The notes below the pieces were generated by a model. That model was given only the letters and a program-made list of their open reading frames with translations. It was not told where the DNA came from and made no database searches. 64,000 bases of DNA from Acidobacteriota bacterium (lineage in GTDB: Bacteria; Acidobacteriota; Blastocatellia; Pyrinomonadales; Pyrinomonadaceae), in the NCBI GenBank assembly GCA_019639115.1, contig JAHBSM010000001.1, forward strand, positions 248,001 to 312,000, in the 5' to 3' direction. Below, in pieces: positions 42,765 to 51,855 of the stretch; position 1 is the stretch's first letter, and the number at the start of each line of letters is the position of its first letter. The position numbers and the translations under genes are program-made.

Positions 42765-45335
42765 CTAAATAAAAGCAAAGTCGAACTGTGCCTGATGGAT
42801 CGATTTGTCGGACGTCAGGTCAACGTTGCCCAAGTGGGCCTCGATCTCATCCATCACGTTTCGTTCTCCGTTGCGGAGTGCTTTGGCTACCTCCGGATGC
42901 ACGCGAAGCGTGGTGATCCGCACGTCCTCGACCTGTTTTGACAGGCGTCGCGCTTCGGCGAGTATCTCGTAGCAAACGGTTGTCGGCGATTTGACCCAGC
43001 CGGAACCTTCGCAGTATTCGCACGGGGCACACATTGTGCGTTCTAGCGACTGCTTGACCCGTTTTCTGGTCATTATGATCAGGCCGAAATCATTGAATGA
43101 GAGCACTTTGGTAGGCGATTTGTCGTGCGAGAGTGCCTCCTGGAGTGCCTGCGAAACCTTGTGTCGGTTGCGCCGGTCCTCCATGTCGATCAGGTCGAGC
43201 ACGATGATGCCGCCTAGATCACGAAGCCTGATCTGACGTGCGATCTCATCGACAGCCTCGAGATTAGTCTTTGTGATCGTATCCTCTAGCCGGGCGTTGC
43301 CTTTGCCGACGAACTTGCCCGTGTTCACATCGATCGCAACCAACGCCTCGGTCTGGTTTATCACGAGATAGCCGCCCGACCTGAGCCAAACGCGAGGCTT
43401 GAGCGCCTTGTCGATCTCGTCCTGTACCCCATAGTACTCAAGGATCGGTTCGTCGCGCGTATACAGCTTAACGCGATTGACCATCTTCGGGGCCATACGG
43501 TTGAGGAATTCGACCGTTGCGAGATATTCTTCTTCGCTGTCAACCCTAATAGCGGTAAAATCCGAAGACAACTGGTCACGGAGGAGACGTTGTACGAGGT
43601 CGAGATCCTGATGGATCAGGGAAGGCGAGCGGCGCTTCTCAGCATTCTTCTTGGCATCCTTCCAGGTCCTGACGAGGAACAATGCATCATTCTTGAGATC
43701 TTCTTCAGAGATGCCGATGCCTGCGGTGCGGACAATAAAGCCGCCCGACGTGATCTCCGGCTCCTGCCGGATCCGCTGGATCAGCGTACGAAGCCTGCCG
43801 CGTTCGCTCGAAGATTCTATCTTTCGCGAAACGCCCAGATGCTCGATGGTCGGCATATACACCAGGAACCGGCCGGGCAACGCGATATGCGAGGTGATGC
43901 GGGCACCTTTTTTAGCGATCGGCTCTTTGGCGATCTGAACGAGTATCTCCTGGCCCTCACGGAGCAGATCAGAGATGACAGGCTGCGGAGTGCGTTCGCG
44001 GCGGTCGGAACGTCCGTTGCGGTCGCCGTTCTGACGATCGCGTCCACGGCCGCGACGGCTTCGTCCTCCGCGTTCGCGTTTGTCGTCGTCCGATGCCGCC
44101 TCGGGTTCGGCCGGGGCCAGGCCGTCAGCAGAGGTTTCCGCATCGGCCGCTTCTTCGGCTACAGGGGCGGCCTCTTCCGCCTCGGCCGCAGTTTCTTCTC
44201 CGGCGTTCTCTTCAGGTTCTGAAGCCGACGCCTCCACTACGGCATCTATCTCATCCTCGAACTCGGCCGCCTCGTCGATGTCCTCGGCAAGCCCTTTTGG
44301 TTTCGGCTTCGCCCCGCGTCGGCGACCGCGTCCGCCGCGTCGGACGGCCATTTCGGCCGTTTCGTCGCGTTCGCGGAGACTCGCTTCAGCATCTTCCAGA
44401 GGAGCTGCTTCACCATCCTCGGCGGGCTTTGCTTTCTTGGACCGTGTCGTCTTGGTCTTTGCAGCAGCTTTTTTCGCGGGCTTCTCGGCCTTTGGTTTTG
44501 CCGCCGCGGGCGACTTGCGTTTGCGGCCCTTTGCCGGAGCTTCAGCCGGCGTTTCGTCTTCATCGGCGATCCGTTCGAATCCGCCGTCGCCCGAGTCCAC
44601 TTCGGCCAAAAGCGATCCTACTTCAGTCTCCGCGGCCGGTTGGAGATCGAACTCTACAGCCCTTACACGATCGACGATCGCTTCCTGGATGTAGGCATCC
44701 TTGAACATCTCACCGGTATCTGCATCGTCGCTAATTCGTTCGAAACCGGATGTATCAAACTCGAGATCCGCGGCTACCTCTCCGGCCGGAACAGCTTCGC
44801 TCACAAGTGCAGGTCTCTCGTTTGCCGCATCTGACGAGGTGTCGTCCGGCGTTTCGTCTATATCACGTCCGCGGCCCCGCCGTCCGCGTTTGCGGTCCTT
44901 TTGTTCCGGCCGAGCTTCAGACGGCTGAGCATCGTCAGCCTCAGACTGGCCCGCGACGAGCGGTTCGGCAAGATCCTGCACCGACTCCATTTGTTTTTCG
45001 CGCTCGACCCGGCTGCGTTCGATCTGCTCGTTCGCTTCCCGCTTGGCTTCTTCGGGCGAGGTTTTCTTCGATTTTTCGGCTACGATCCGCTCGATCTCTT
45101 CCTCTTCGTCGAAGAAGTCAGAGACATAGAGGAACGCGTCCCGTTCAAGCCCAATATCCACAAAGGCGGACTGCATACCCGGAAGCACCCTCATCACTCG
45201 CCCTTTGTAGATGTTCCCGGCCACGCCGGTGTTCTCTTCGCCGCGTTCAATGTAGAACTCGGTCACCTTTCCGTTATCCAGGATCGCGATCTTCTTTTCG
45301 CGACCGTTCACACTTACGATCAATTCTTTAGACAT
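42765..45335 (-). CDS. rng: Ribonuclease E/G with a large charged insertion in the S1 domain
   Basis: An 856-residue endoribonuclease of the Rne/Rng family. Residues 1-75 carry the first half of the S1 fold (GNIYKGRVMRVLPGMQSAFVDIG). Then about 375 residues (76-449) of Glu/Ala/Lys/Arg-rich, low-complexity sequence intervene. The S1 fold resumes at about 458 (REGQEILVQIAKEP, PGRFLVYMP). The catalytic domain has AIDVNTG (Asp669) and IIVLDLIDM (Asp714) as metal ligands, and the zinc-link cysteines are in CEYCEGSG (about 772-775). The C-terminus is short. The insertion, with runs such as KRKSPAAAKPKAEKPAKKAA and RRGRGRD, may be an RNA- or partner-binding scaffold. Confidence 0.93.
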   Translation of the reverse strand: MSKELIVSVNGREKKIAILDNGKVTEFYIERGEENTGVAGNIYKGRVMRVLPGMQSAFVDIGLERDAFLYVSDFFDEEEEIERIVAEKSKKTSPEEAKREANEQIERSRVEREKQMESVQDLAEPLVAGQSEADDAQPSEARPEQKDRKRGRRGRGRDIDETPDDTSSDAANERPALVSEAVPAGEVAADLEFDTSGFERISDDADTGEMFKDAYIQEAIVDRVRAVEFDLQPAAETEVGSLLAEVDSGDGGFERIADEDETPAEAPAKGRKRKSPAAAKPKAEKPAKKAAAKTKTTRSKKAKPAEDGEAAPLEDAEASLRERDETAEMAVRRGGRGRRRGAKPKPKGLAEDIDEAAEFEDEIDAVVEASASEPEENAGEETAAEAEEAAPVAEEAADAETSADGLAPAEPEAASDDDKRERGGRSRRGRGRDRQNGDRNGRSDRRERTPQPVISDLLREGQEILVQIAKEPIAKKGARITSHIALPGRFLVYMPTIEHLGVSRKIESSSERGRLRTLIQRIRQEPEITSGGFIVRTAGIGISEEDLKNDALFLVRTWKDAKKNAEKRRSPSLIHQDLDLVQRLLRDQLSSDFTAIRVDSEEEYLATVEFLNRMAPKMVNRVKLYTRDEPILEYYGVQDEIDKALKPRVWLRSGGYLVINQTEALVAIDVNTGKFVGKGNARLEDTITKTNLEAVDEIARQIRLRDLGGIIVLDLIDMEDRRNRHKVSQALQEALSHDKSPTKVLSFNDFGLIIMTRKRVKQSLERTMCAPCEYCEGSGWVKSPTTVCYEILAEARRLSKQVEDVRITTLRVHPEVAKALRNGERNVMDEIEAHLGNVDLTSDKSIHQAQFDFAFI

Positions 45336-45888
45336 ATTTCAGTGTTAGGCACTTGGCGGCCGCGAGCGTCATTAGCATGAGCCCGGGGCCCGAACCGACG
45401 GGAAGTTGGGTGACCAGGTCAAGTGCAGAGGTATCGTGAGGCGATGCGAGCGACGCTTGAGCGGACCGCACATCGGCGTAAGAGTATAGACCTATTGTGA
45501 GAATTCGGGGTCTGAGACCGCGAATAAGAAGGTTAGTTCTTTTATCACTTGGAGATCGCTACCGAGGCCAACAGCCGGATGACTGAAGATCTCGCGGGGA
45601 GCGCCGAACCTAAATCTCGGCCGCGCTCGACCCTTCAAACTTTTTATTCTCAATACTCTGCAAGCTGCCGGGCCTAGCCGGTCTTACCCGCTGCTGCGAC
45701 GGGGCCAAGCCCGTCGCAAACCACGAGAAGTATAATCAATGCCGGACCGTGTGTAAAGGCATAACCGTTCGGCCGACGAACGCCGGGATGCATCGGCAAC
45801 GGGCTTCAGAGAATGAAATGATGTATCATATATGAAACGTATTGCCGCGTGTGTGTCGGCCGCGGCTCAAGCGTTACAATCGAGAACA
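45336..45888. other. 553-base gap between divergent RNase E/G and DNA polymerase genes
   Basis: No gene is certain here. It contains a stable stem with arms TGCGACGGG (45695-45703) and CCCGTCGCA (45710-45718) around GCCAAG, without a T-run. A 47-codon minus-strand frame (GTG 45471 to TAA 45328) ends inside the RNase start (ATGTCTAA), which would couple them, but its coding nature is doubtful. The long 5' region could serve autoregulation of the RNase mRNA. No tRNA or known RNA consensus was recognised. Confidence 0.5.
45875..45880 (+). promoter_or_regulatory. Possible -10 box placing the transcription start at the polymerase ATG
   Basis: TACAAT ends eight bases before ATG 45889 and there is no ribosome-binding site, so a leaderless mRNA is possible. 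No convincing -35 hexamer is present at the expected distance. Confidence 0.3.
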
Positions 45889-47667
45889 ATGGAGATCTAT
45901 TTTCAACTGATCCGCGACGCTGACTCGCTCAAGAAAGCATGCGGTGAACTTTCAGGTGAGGAATATCTCGGATTCGACGTCGAGACGACCGCACTCGAGC
46001 CATCGCAAGGCGAGTTGCGCCTGGTTCAGCTCAGTAACGGGACCGACACCAAGGTGATCGATCTCCGCGGATTTGGCGGCGGAATCGACGCATTGCGTTC
46101 AACGGAAGAGCTGGCGCCGCTGAGATCCCTGCTGGCTGCGGAACGACCGGTAAAGATAGCCCACAATGCGAAATTCGACACCAAATGGGCCAGACATCAT
46201 CTTGGCGTCGAAGTAGGCGGCGTCTATGACACCTATCTGGCCAGTATCCTGATCGCCGCGGGCGAAGGAGACCGACGCCATGGACTTGCGGACGTGGTGC
46301 AGTATTTCCTCGGCAGAACGCTCGATAAGACCGAGCAAGTGAGCGATTGGTCAGCAAACGAACTCACAAGTTCTCAGGTCGAATATGCGGCAAAGGACGC
46401 GGCCATCATGCCGGAAGTGAGGGCGAAGCTTGATGAAAGGATCGTTTCCGACGAACTTCGCTCGGTGATGGCGATCGAGAATGAATGCGTGATGCCGATC
46501 GCCGAGATGGAGCTTAACGGCTTTTTTCTCGACAGTGACCGATGGCGCGAACAGCTCGAACGAGTCAAAACGACGCAGCAGAAGACGGCCGATGAACTGC
46601 AATCGCTGCTCTCAGCCGGGGTGGCTCAGGCGTCGCTTTTTGGCAGGTCTGAGATAAATCTGGACTCGATCGACCAGGTCAGCCAGGCACTCGAGAATCT
46701 TGGAATTCCGATACCGTCGTCAACTCGAGCGTGGGAGCTGCAGCCGCTTGCAGATGATCATCCGGCCGTCGCAAAACTTCTGGAATACAGGGCGGCAGCA
46801 AAGGCCGCGTCCAGTTTCGGAGAGAATATACTTGAGTTCATTGATCCTTCCACAGGCAGGATCCACGCTGATTTTCGGCAGATCGGGGCCCCGACGGGTC
46901 GATTCTCTTGCTCCAAACCCAATCTCCAGCAAATACCTCACGAGGCCGAATACCGGCGATGTTTCCGAGCGCCTGACGGCCGTACCCTGGTGATCGCGGA
47001 TTACTCGCAGATCGAGCTCCGGATCCTTGCCCATATATCGGGTGACCGCCGGTTCATCGAAGCCTTTGAGAGCGGAGCTGATTTTCATGCTGCGACGGCC
47101 GCGCAGATATTCGGCATCCAGCCGGCCGACGTGACGCCTGATCAGCGCGCATTTGCGAAACGACTCAATTTCGGCGTTGTTTACGGCATCGGAGCCCAAC
47201 GGTTCGCTGCGATGACGGGCCTAAGCGAACGCGACGCGGAAGATACGCTCCGACGTTATTTTGCTACATATCCTCAGATGAACGAATGGCTTCGCGGCCA
47301 GTCAAAACGCGTCCTGCTGGATCATTCGGCTCGTACGCTTTCAGGCCGGCTTGCACGAATTAGTTTTGACGACAATGACCGCAGGTCTGTCGGAGCGGCT
47401 CAGAGATACGCGAAGAATATGCCGATCCAGGGCACCTCTGCCGATATTCTAAAGCGAGCTTTGCGTTTGCTGCATGATTCGATACGCGATACGTCGGCAA
47501 AGCTTGTGAACATCGTTCACGATGAGATAGTTGTTGAATGCGACAGGACCGATGGCGAAAGGATCGAGGCTCTCTTGAGCGGCGCCATGCGGAGTGCGGC
47601 GGAAGAATTTGTGACCAGCGTGCCGGTCGTCGTCGATTCGCAAATAGCCGACGATTGGACCAAATAA
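45889..47667 (+). CDS. Family A DNA polymerase with 3'-5' exonuclease, lacking the 5' nuclease domain
   Basis: A 592-residue Klenow-like polymerase. The DEDDy exonuclease is intact: Asp30-x-Glu32 (FDVETT), Asp97 (AHNAKFDTKW), and Tyr166 with Asp170 (YAAKDA). The polymerase has motif A VIADYSQIELRIL (Asp371), motif B RAFAKRLNFGVVYG (Arg420, Lys424, Tyr432) and motif C VHDEIVVE. The N-terminal 5'-3' exonuclease of ordinary PolA is absent, so a full polA or a separate flap nuclease should exist elsewhere. The frame is open from 45832, but the exonuclease domain begins at ATG 45889. It is cellular-looking, with no phage neighbours. Confidence 0.92.
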   Translation: MEIYFQLIRDADSLKKACGELSGEEYLGFDVETTALEPSQGELRLVQLSNGTDTKVIDLRGFGGGIDALRSTEELAPLRSLLAAERPVKIAHNAKFDTKWARHHLGVEVGGVYDTYLASILIAAGEGDRRHGLADVVQYFLGRTLDKTEQVSDWSANELTSSQVEYAAKDAAIMPEVRAKLDERIVSDELRSVMAIENECVMPIAEMELNGFFLDSDRWREQLERVKTTQQKTADELQSLLSAGVAQASLFGRSEINLDSIDQVSQALENLGIPIPSSTRAWELQPLADDHPAVAKLLEYRAAAKAASSFGENILEFIDPSTGRIHADFRQIGAPTGRFSCSKPNLQQIPHEAEYRRCFRAPDGRTLVIADYSQIELRILAHISGDRRFIEAFESGADFHAATAAQIFGIQPADVTPDQRAFAKRLNFGVVYGIGAQRFAAMTGLSERDAEDTLRRYFATYPQMNEWLRGQSKRVLLDHSARTLSGRLARISFDDNDRRSVGAAQRYAKNMPIQGTSADILKRALRLLHDSIRDTSAKLVNIVHDEIVVECDRTDGERIEALLSGAMRSAAEEFVTSVPVVVDSQIADDWTK

Positions 47668-47669
47668 CG

Positions 47670-47700
47670 ATGCCGCCCGATCATTCGATACGGACGGCAT
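47670..47700. terminator. Imperfect hairpin between convergent genes
   Basis: ATGCCG-C-CCG (47670-47679) and CGG-A-CGGCAT (47691-47700) pair with one mismatch. It lies just after the polymerase stop and before the end of the zinc-ribbon gene. T-runs are weak. Confidence 0.4.
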
Positions 47701-47724
47701 ATGAACGGAACCCGACGAGACCGA

Positions 47725-48456
47725 TCAGGACGCGGTTGCTTCAGATTGCGCCGGACGAAGGTATAGGATGCGAGTGCAATTCTCGCAAGTGATGATCTGG
47801 TCGCCTCGCCTTACCTCCATCTGGACCTGTGGCCTGAGGGAAATGAAGCACGCCGTGCAGGAACCATTCACAACCTCGGCGACCGCGATACCGTCGCGGC
47901 TGCGCTGTGCCAGCCGATCGTAAACGGCGGCCAGCCTTTCGGGCAGCTTGGCAAACATCTCCGCTCGCTTCGCCGTGGTCTGATCAAATTCGGCCTTCTC
48001 GCTGGCAAGTCCGGTATCGAACTCGGCGAGTGCGGCGGCCCGATTTCCGTCCAGCGATGCGATCTCATCCGCGCGTTCCGATAGTTCGGCCTCGACGGTC
48101 TCGATCTCGCTCATCAGCTCGACGATCTGCGTCTCGAATCCCGAGATCTGCTTTTGCAGAGTGTCGGTATCTCGCATCGCGGCTTCGTACTCTTTTTGAT
48201 TTTGTGCGTGCTTAAGGTTGCGGTCCGCGCGTTCGAGATAGGTCTTGCTCTTGGCCATCTCGTTCTCGATCTCGGCCCTCTGCGTTTTGAGGTCGTCGCG
48301 GCGGCGTTGTATATCTCGAATAGAAGAGGCGTGCTGTTCGAACTCTTGTTCGATCTCCGCACGCCTCGCTTCTGCCGACTCAAGCGATTTTCTAAGCTGC
48401 CTAAGCCTTGTATCAGTAAGTTGTAGGTCTATCAGGTTGTCAAGATCTGCGATCAC
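47725..48456 (-). CDS. Coiled-coil protein with C4 zinc ribbon (zf-RING_7/DUF164 family)
   Basis: A 243-residue cytoplasmic protein. Residues 1-175 form a long antiparallel coiled coil (LRQLRKSLESAEARRAEIEQ onward). The C-terminus has two cysteine pairs, CTAC and, after the spacer GDQIIT, CENC, which make a zinc ribbon. The family is widespread and may bind nucleic acid; its role is not established. It follows a hypothetical gene on the same strand with a 73-base gap. Confidence 0.88.
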   Translation of the reverse strand: MIADLDNLIDLQLTDTRLRQLRKSLESAEARRAEIEQEFEQHASSIRDIQRRRDDLKTQRAEIENEMAKSKTYLERADRNLKHAQNQKEYEAAMRDTDTLQKQISGFETQIVELMSEIETVEAELSERADEIASLDGNRAAALAEFDTGLASEKAEFDQTTAKRAEMFAKLPERLAAVYDRLAQRSRDGIAVAEVVNGSCTACFISLRPQVQMEVRRGDQIITCENCTRILYLRPAQSEATAS

Positions 48457-48529
48457 GTAAAATGTCTCCCCAAAAATGCTAAACGATTATCATAGCCCAG
48501 AACCTCTGGTTGACCAAGCCTTCGGGTGG

Positions 48530-49036
48530 TCAATGGCCGAGCAAGATATCAAGATGGGCACGCAGGTCCGCCGTGGTGATTCGCCGCCCGGCGGACTCTA
48601 TCCACTCGGGCAGGCCCGGCGTGCGAACAAGCATAAGCTCGACGCCGGCCTCCGGTATGCCGCGATGGCGAATATTGGCCGCGGCAAGTGCGCCGTGACG
48701 CATCACACCGTCGGACGGAGTCCGCGTCCAACCTGCTTCGACCGTAAGACATCTCATCCCATAGGTGATCTCGACAGCCTCGCCTACCATATTTGACGTG
48801 CTCCTGCGAAACGCATGAGGCGAGATCCGATCGACGCTTAGCGACGCGCGAGCGAGTGCCGGTTCGAGAGCTAGCTCGATGAACGATCCGATGAGCCATT
48901 TAGTACCGGCCATCCGGACCCGGTCGTTAGAGGCGCGAAGCCGGATGTATTCGGCTACATCCCCGCGGCCGGACAAGGATGCGTCGGCCTCGGCCTGTGA
49001 AAGCATTTCGAGCCACACGACATCGAGTTCCTGCAT
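48530..49036 (-). CDS. Conserved hypothetical protein
   Basis: A 168-residue soluble protein that I do not recognise. It is mixed alpha/beta with no signal peptide, membrane helix or cysteine pair. The segment SVDRISPHAFRRSTSNMVGEAVE and the Thr/Gly-rich GWTRTPSDGVMRHG may be family features. Codon usage matches its neighbours and the frame fills the space between the zinc-ribbon gene and a divergent TPR gene, so it is probably real. It may be cotranscribed with the zinc-ribbon protein. Confidence 0.55.
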   Translation of the reverse strand: MQELDVVWLEMLSQAEADASLSGRGDVAEYIRLRASNDRVRMAGTKWLIGSFIELALEPALARASLSVDRISPHAFRRSTSNMVGEAVEITYGMRCLTVEAGWTRTPSDGVMRHGALAAANIRHRGIPEAGVELMLVRTPGLPEWIESAGRRITTADLRAHLDILLGH

Positions 49037-49131
49037 GCTTTGAGCATATTGTCCGAACAGGGGAAACGCAATTTCGTGGTATCATCTCGGACTGTGCACT
49101 TGCGGTCGATGCCTCGCCGACAGCTTTACTT

Positions 49132-51855
49132 ATGAGGAAGTTTGTACTATTCGTCTTGCCGACCCTGGCCATTTTGCCGGCATTCACACAGACGGTTAAA
49201 CCCGTAGCCGGGAAAAAGCAGCAGACGGTATCGACACCGAAACCGCGAGCCGAGCGTGCACCGACCCCAAAGCCTTCGTCCACCCCAAAACCCGGAAGCA
49301 CCGGCCGCAAGACCGGCGACGCCGCAAAGCCGCGAAGCAATACCTCGGCAAAGGCCGCAAAACCCCCGGCCGAACAAGCCGCCAGATCGACACCAAAACC
49401 GACTGCAACGCCTAAGGCTACCGCAACGCCGAAGCCGAAGATCACCGAGGACGAGGCTTGGGTCAATGCGACGGCGATCGAGGACCCGGCGGCCAGCGTC
49501 AAGGCGATCCGCAAGTTTCTTGCCGACTTTCCGAAGTCGGAAAAGCGTGTCGAGGCCATTTCGCTGCTTGTTTCGATCCAATGCGGCGTCGGCGACGCGA
49601 GCCTCCGCTCGGGCGACCGACAGGGAGCCGTGCGTCAGTATATGTCGGCGTTGACCGACGCCGGCAAGCCGATGCCGCAGGAAATATTCACCGAATACTT
49701 GTCGAAGTTAGCGGGCCGGCTTTTCTTTGCTGGAGAACGCGAGGGGGCGATGAACTTCGCGAAAGCGCTCGAGGCCCAAGCCGATCCCTCGCAGCTTCTG
49801 GCTATCGCGACGTTCTACCTAACGATCGAGAATGGCGGGGAGGCCAAGCGGGTCGCCGAGCGTTCTATAGCTGCCGCTCAGACCGCCGCCGCATACCACG
49901 TGCTGGGGCTTGCCCGCAGGCTTGATTTCGAGCCGGAACGATCCGCTGAAGCATTCGCAAAGTCGCTCGAGATCGATCCTTCGTACAAGGCTGCCAAACT
50001 TGGCCTCGCAGAAGCAAAGCGGTCAATTGGTGAGCCAGAGGCGGCAATTGAACTTTACCGCGGCATACTCACCACAGATGCTGAGGACGTGCCTGCCCGA
50101 ACGGGCCTCGTTCTTGCTTTGTTCGACAGCGGCAAACGCGAGGAAGCGGAGGCCGAAATGAACGCCAGCCTGGCGGCGAACCGCGGCAATTCGGTACTTC
50201 TCGCCGGAGCCGCTTATTGGTATGCCGCTTCAGGCGATTTTGAAAAAGCCATCGATACTGCACGACAAGCCGTAGCGGCACAGCCGAGATACATCTGGGG
50301 CCATATCGCCTTAGCAAGGGGATTGATGGGCAAGGGCGAACCGGTCGAGGCGGAACGTGTCCTTTTGGCCGCGCGCCGATTTGGGGATTTTCCCGCGTTG
50401 CGGTACGAGATCGCGTCGGCAAGGGCCGCGGCTGGATTCTACAGGGACGCGGCAGAAGAACTCGCGACCGTATTTTCTATCGAGGACGGAAAGGTCTGGG
50501 CGGATCTTGGTTGGCGCGTGGAGCGATCCGCCGATGAGATAGAAGACCTGGTCGCACAGGAACGGCGCGCAAGCATTTTTACTCCCAAAGCCGCGGATGA
50601 CGAGGCGACGGCCAAGACGCTCCGGTCGCTTTTGGAATTCTCCACGGAACTCATGGCCGACGCGCCTGACGCCGAACGCATCGCTGCCGCAGGTTCGCGG
50701 TTCGCATCAGCGGGGGACTCGAGGATGGCTGTTCATCGCGAGCTCTTCGCCGCTTCGCAAATGTTGTCGCGAAAGGTCGCCCCAGAAGCGGCTCTCAACC
50801 TGGTGCAAAAAGCGGCGGCTGCATCCGAGAAAGCCTTTGATGCCGCCGATCCGTCTGCGGCGATCATGGCGGATGAACTCTATTCAAGCCGGACTGCGGC
50901 CCTTGCTAACAACGAATTTATTCGGATACCGACGATCCCGAAGGCAACTCTGACCGCCATACTACGCGGCCGGATAGAAGAACTCGCCGGTTGGTCGCTG
51001 ATGGAGATGGGCCGTCCGTCGGAAGCCTCGACCAGGTTGCGGCGCGCTGTAAGTGTTTTGCCGGCGGAGAGTGCGTGGTGGCGATCTGCGACCTGGCGTC
51101 TCGGCATGGCTTACGAGGCCGAAGGAAAGGCCGAGGATGCTCTAAAAGCGCTGGCAGCCAGCTATAAGAGCAGCGGCCCGGATCCGGCCCGATATCGGAC
51201 GATCAAAGATCTATATCAGAAAGTAAAGGGCTCGTTGGACGGGCTGGACGCCCTGATCGGTCCTGAACCGGCACCGGCGGCAAAGGAGACGGATACCGGG
51301 GCTGCGGCCGCCAAACCCGCCGAGGCGCCTACATCGATAGCAGGTGACTCGCCCACAGCCAACCCGAAACAGGAGCAGACCGATACGATCGTTGCGGCCC
51401 CGCCTGTTGAAGTTCGAAAGGATAAGAGTGAAAGCAGCGCGTCCGTTTCAACTGATTCGTCCGGAGATGCGAACCGCGGAACCACTCCGCCGGTTGCCGC
51501 GCCGGTCCCAAGCGCGGAGCCGAAACAGGAGAAGGCCGGTCCGGCTCGGCCGAGAGTGGTCCAGGAAAGTTCTGCTCCGCCACAAACGTGTAGTCTCAGC
51601 ACCAACGAATCGGTCTTAAATCTCAATCGAAGCGTCGATCTTGCGGTTGTTGTTCGCGCCGATGAAGAGATCGACCTAGCCGAGCTCGAAGCAACGGTCA
51701 GCGACGAAGACATCGAGATACGGCGAGAAGTGATACGAGGGATACTCGGCCGGGCGCTGTATGTCGTTCGTTCAAGGTCCGGAGTATCCGGCCGTCACAC
51801 GGTAAAATTCAGTCTGCCCTGCGGCTCGACCGAGATCGTCGTGAACGTTCGCTGA
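49132..51855 (+). CDS. Large exported TPR protein with Lys/Pro/Thr-rich linkers
   Basis: A 907-residue envelope protein. A signal peptide (MRKFVLFVLPTLAILPAFTQ) sets the start; the open frame from 48979 is an artefact. A basic Pro/Thr/Lys linker (about 20-105, repeated TPKP) suggests wall or polysaccharide binding. Tetratricopeptide repeats fill about 110-710 (repeats such as AAYHVLGLARRLDFEPERSA). A second Ala/Pro/Glu linker (about 720-820) leads to a small C-terminal beta domain ending STEIVVNVR. It probably acts as a scaffold. Its last 47 bases overlap the convergent O-antigen ligase gene. Confidence 0.8.
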   Translation: MRKFVLFVLPTLAILPAFTQTVKPVAGKKQQTVSTPKPRAERAPTPKPSSTPKPGSTGRKTGDAAKPRSNTSAKAAKPPAEQAARSTPKPTATPKATATPKPKITEDEAWVNATAIEDPAASVKAIRKFLADFPKSEKRVEAISLLVSIQCGVGDASLRSGDRQGAVRQYMSALTDAGKPMPQEIFTEYLSKLAGRLFFAGEREGAMNFAKALEAQADPSQLLAIATFYLTIENGGEAKRVAERSIAAAQTAAAYHVLGLARRLDFEPERSAEAFAKSLEIDPSYKAAKLGLAEAKRSIGEPEAAIELYRGILTTDAEDVPARTGLVLALFDSGKREEAEAEMNASLAANRGNSVLLAGAAYWYAASGDFEKAIDTARQAVAAQPRYIWGHIALARGLMGKGEPVEAERVLLAARRFGDFPALRYEIASARAAAGFYRDAAEELATVFSIEDGKVWADLGWRVERSADEIEDLVAQERRASIFTPKAADDEATAKTLRSLLEFSTELMADAPDAERIAAAGSRFASAGDSRMAVHRELFAASQMLSRKVAPEAALNLVQKAAAASEKAFDAADPSAAIMADELYSSRTAALANNEFIRIPTIPKATLTAILRGRIEELAGWSLMEMGRPSEASTRLRRAVSVLPAESAWWRSATWRLGMAYEAEGKAEDALKALAASYKSSGPDPARYRTIKDLYQKVKGSLDGLDALIGPEPAPAAKETDTGAAAAKPAEAPTSIAGDSPTANPKQEQTDTIVAAPPVEVRKDKSESSASVSTDSSGDANRGTTPPVAAPVPSAEPKQEKAGPARPRVVQESSAPPQTCSLSTNESVLNLNRSVDLAVVVRADEEIDLAELEATVSDEDIEIRREVIRGILGRALYVVRSRSGVSGRHTVKFSLPCGSTEIVVNVR

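Noticed and set aside
44080..44704. Overlapping plus-strand frames of about 200 codons opposite the RNase insertion
   Set aside because: Low-complexity Ser/Arg/Pro sequences produced by the repetitive charged codons of the insertion. No start signals.
45601..45660. Possible tRNA-like segment in the 553-base gap
   Set aside because: No T-arm GGTTCGA-type sequence or acceptor-stem pairing was found.
45695..45718. Hairpin as a terminator
   Set aside because: The stem is strong, but no T-run follows on either strand and no gene ends nearby.
48979..49131. N-terminal extension of the TPR protein
   Set aside because: The extension overlaps the divergent hypothetical gene and would bury the signal peptide beginning at 49132.
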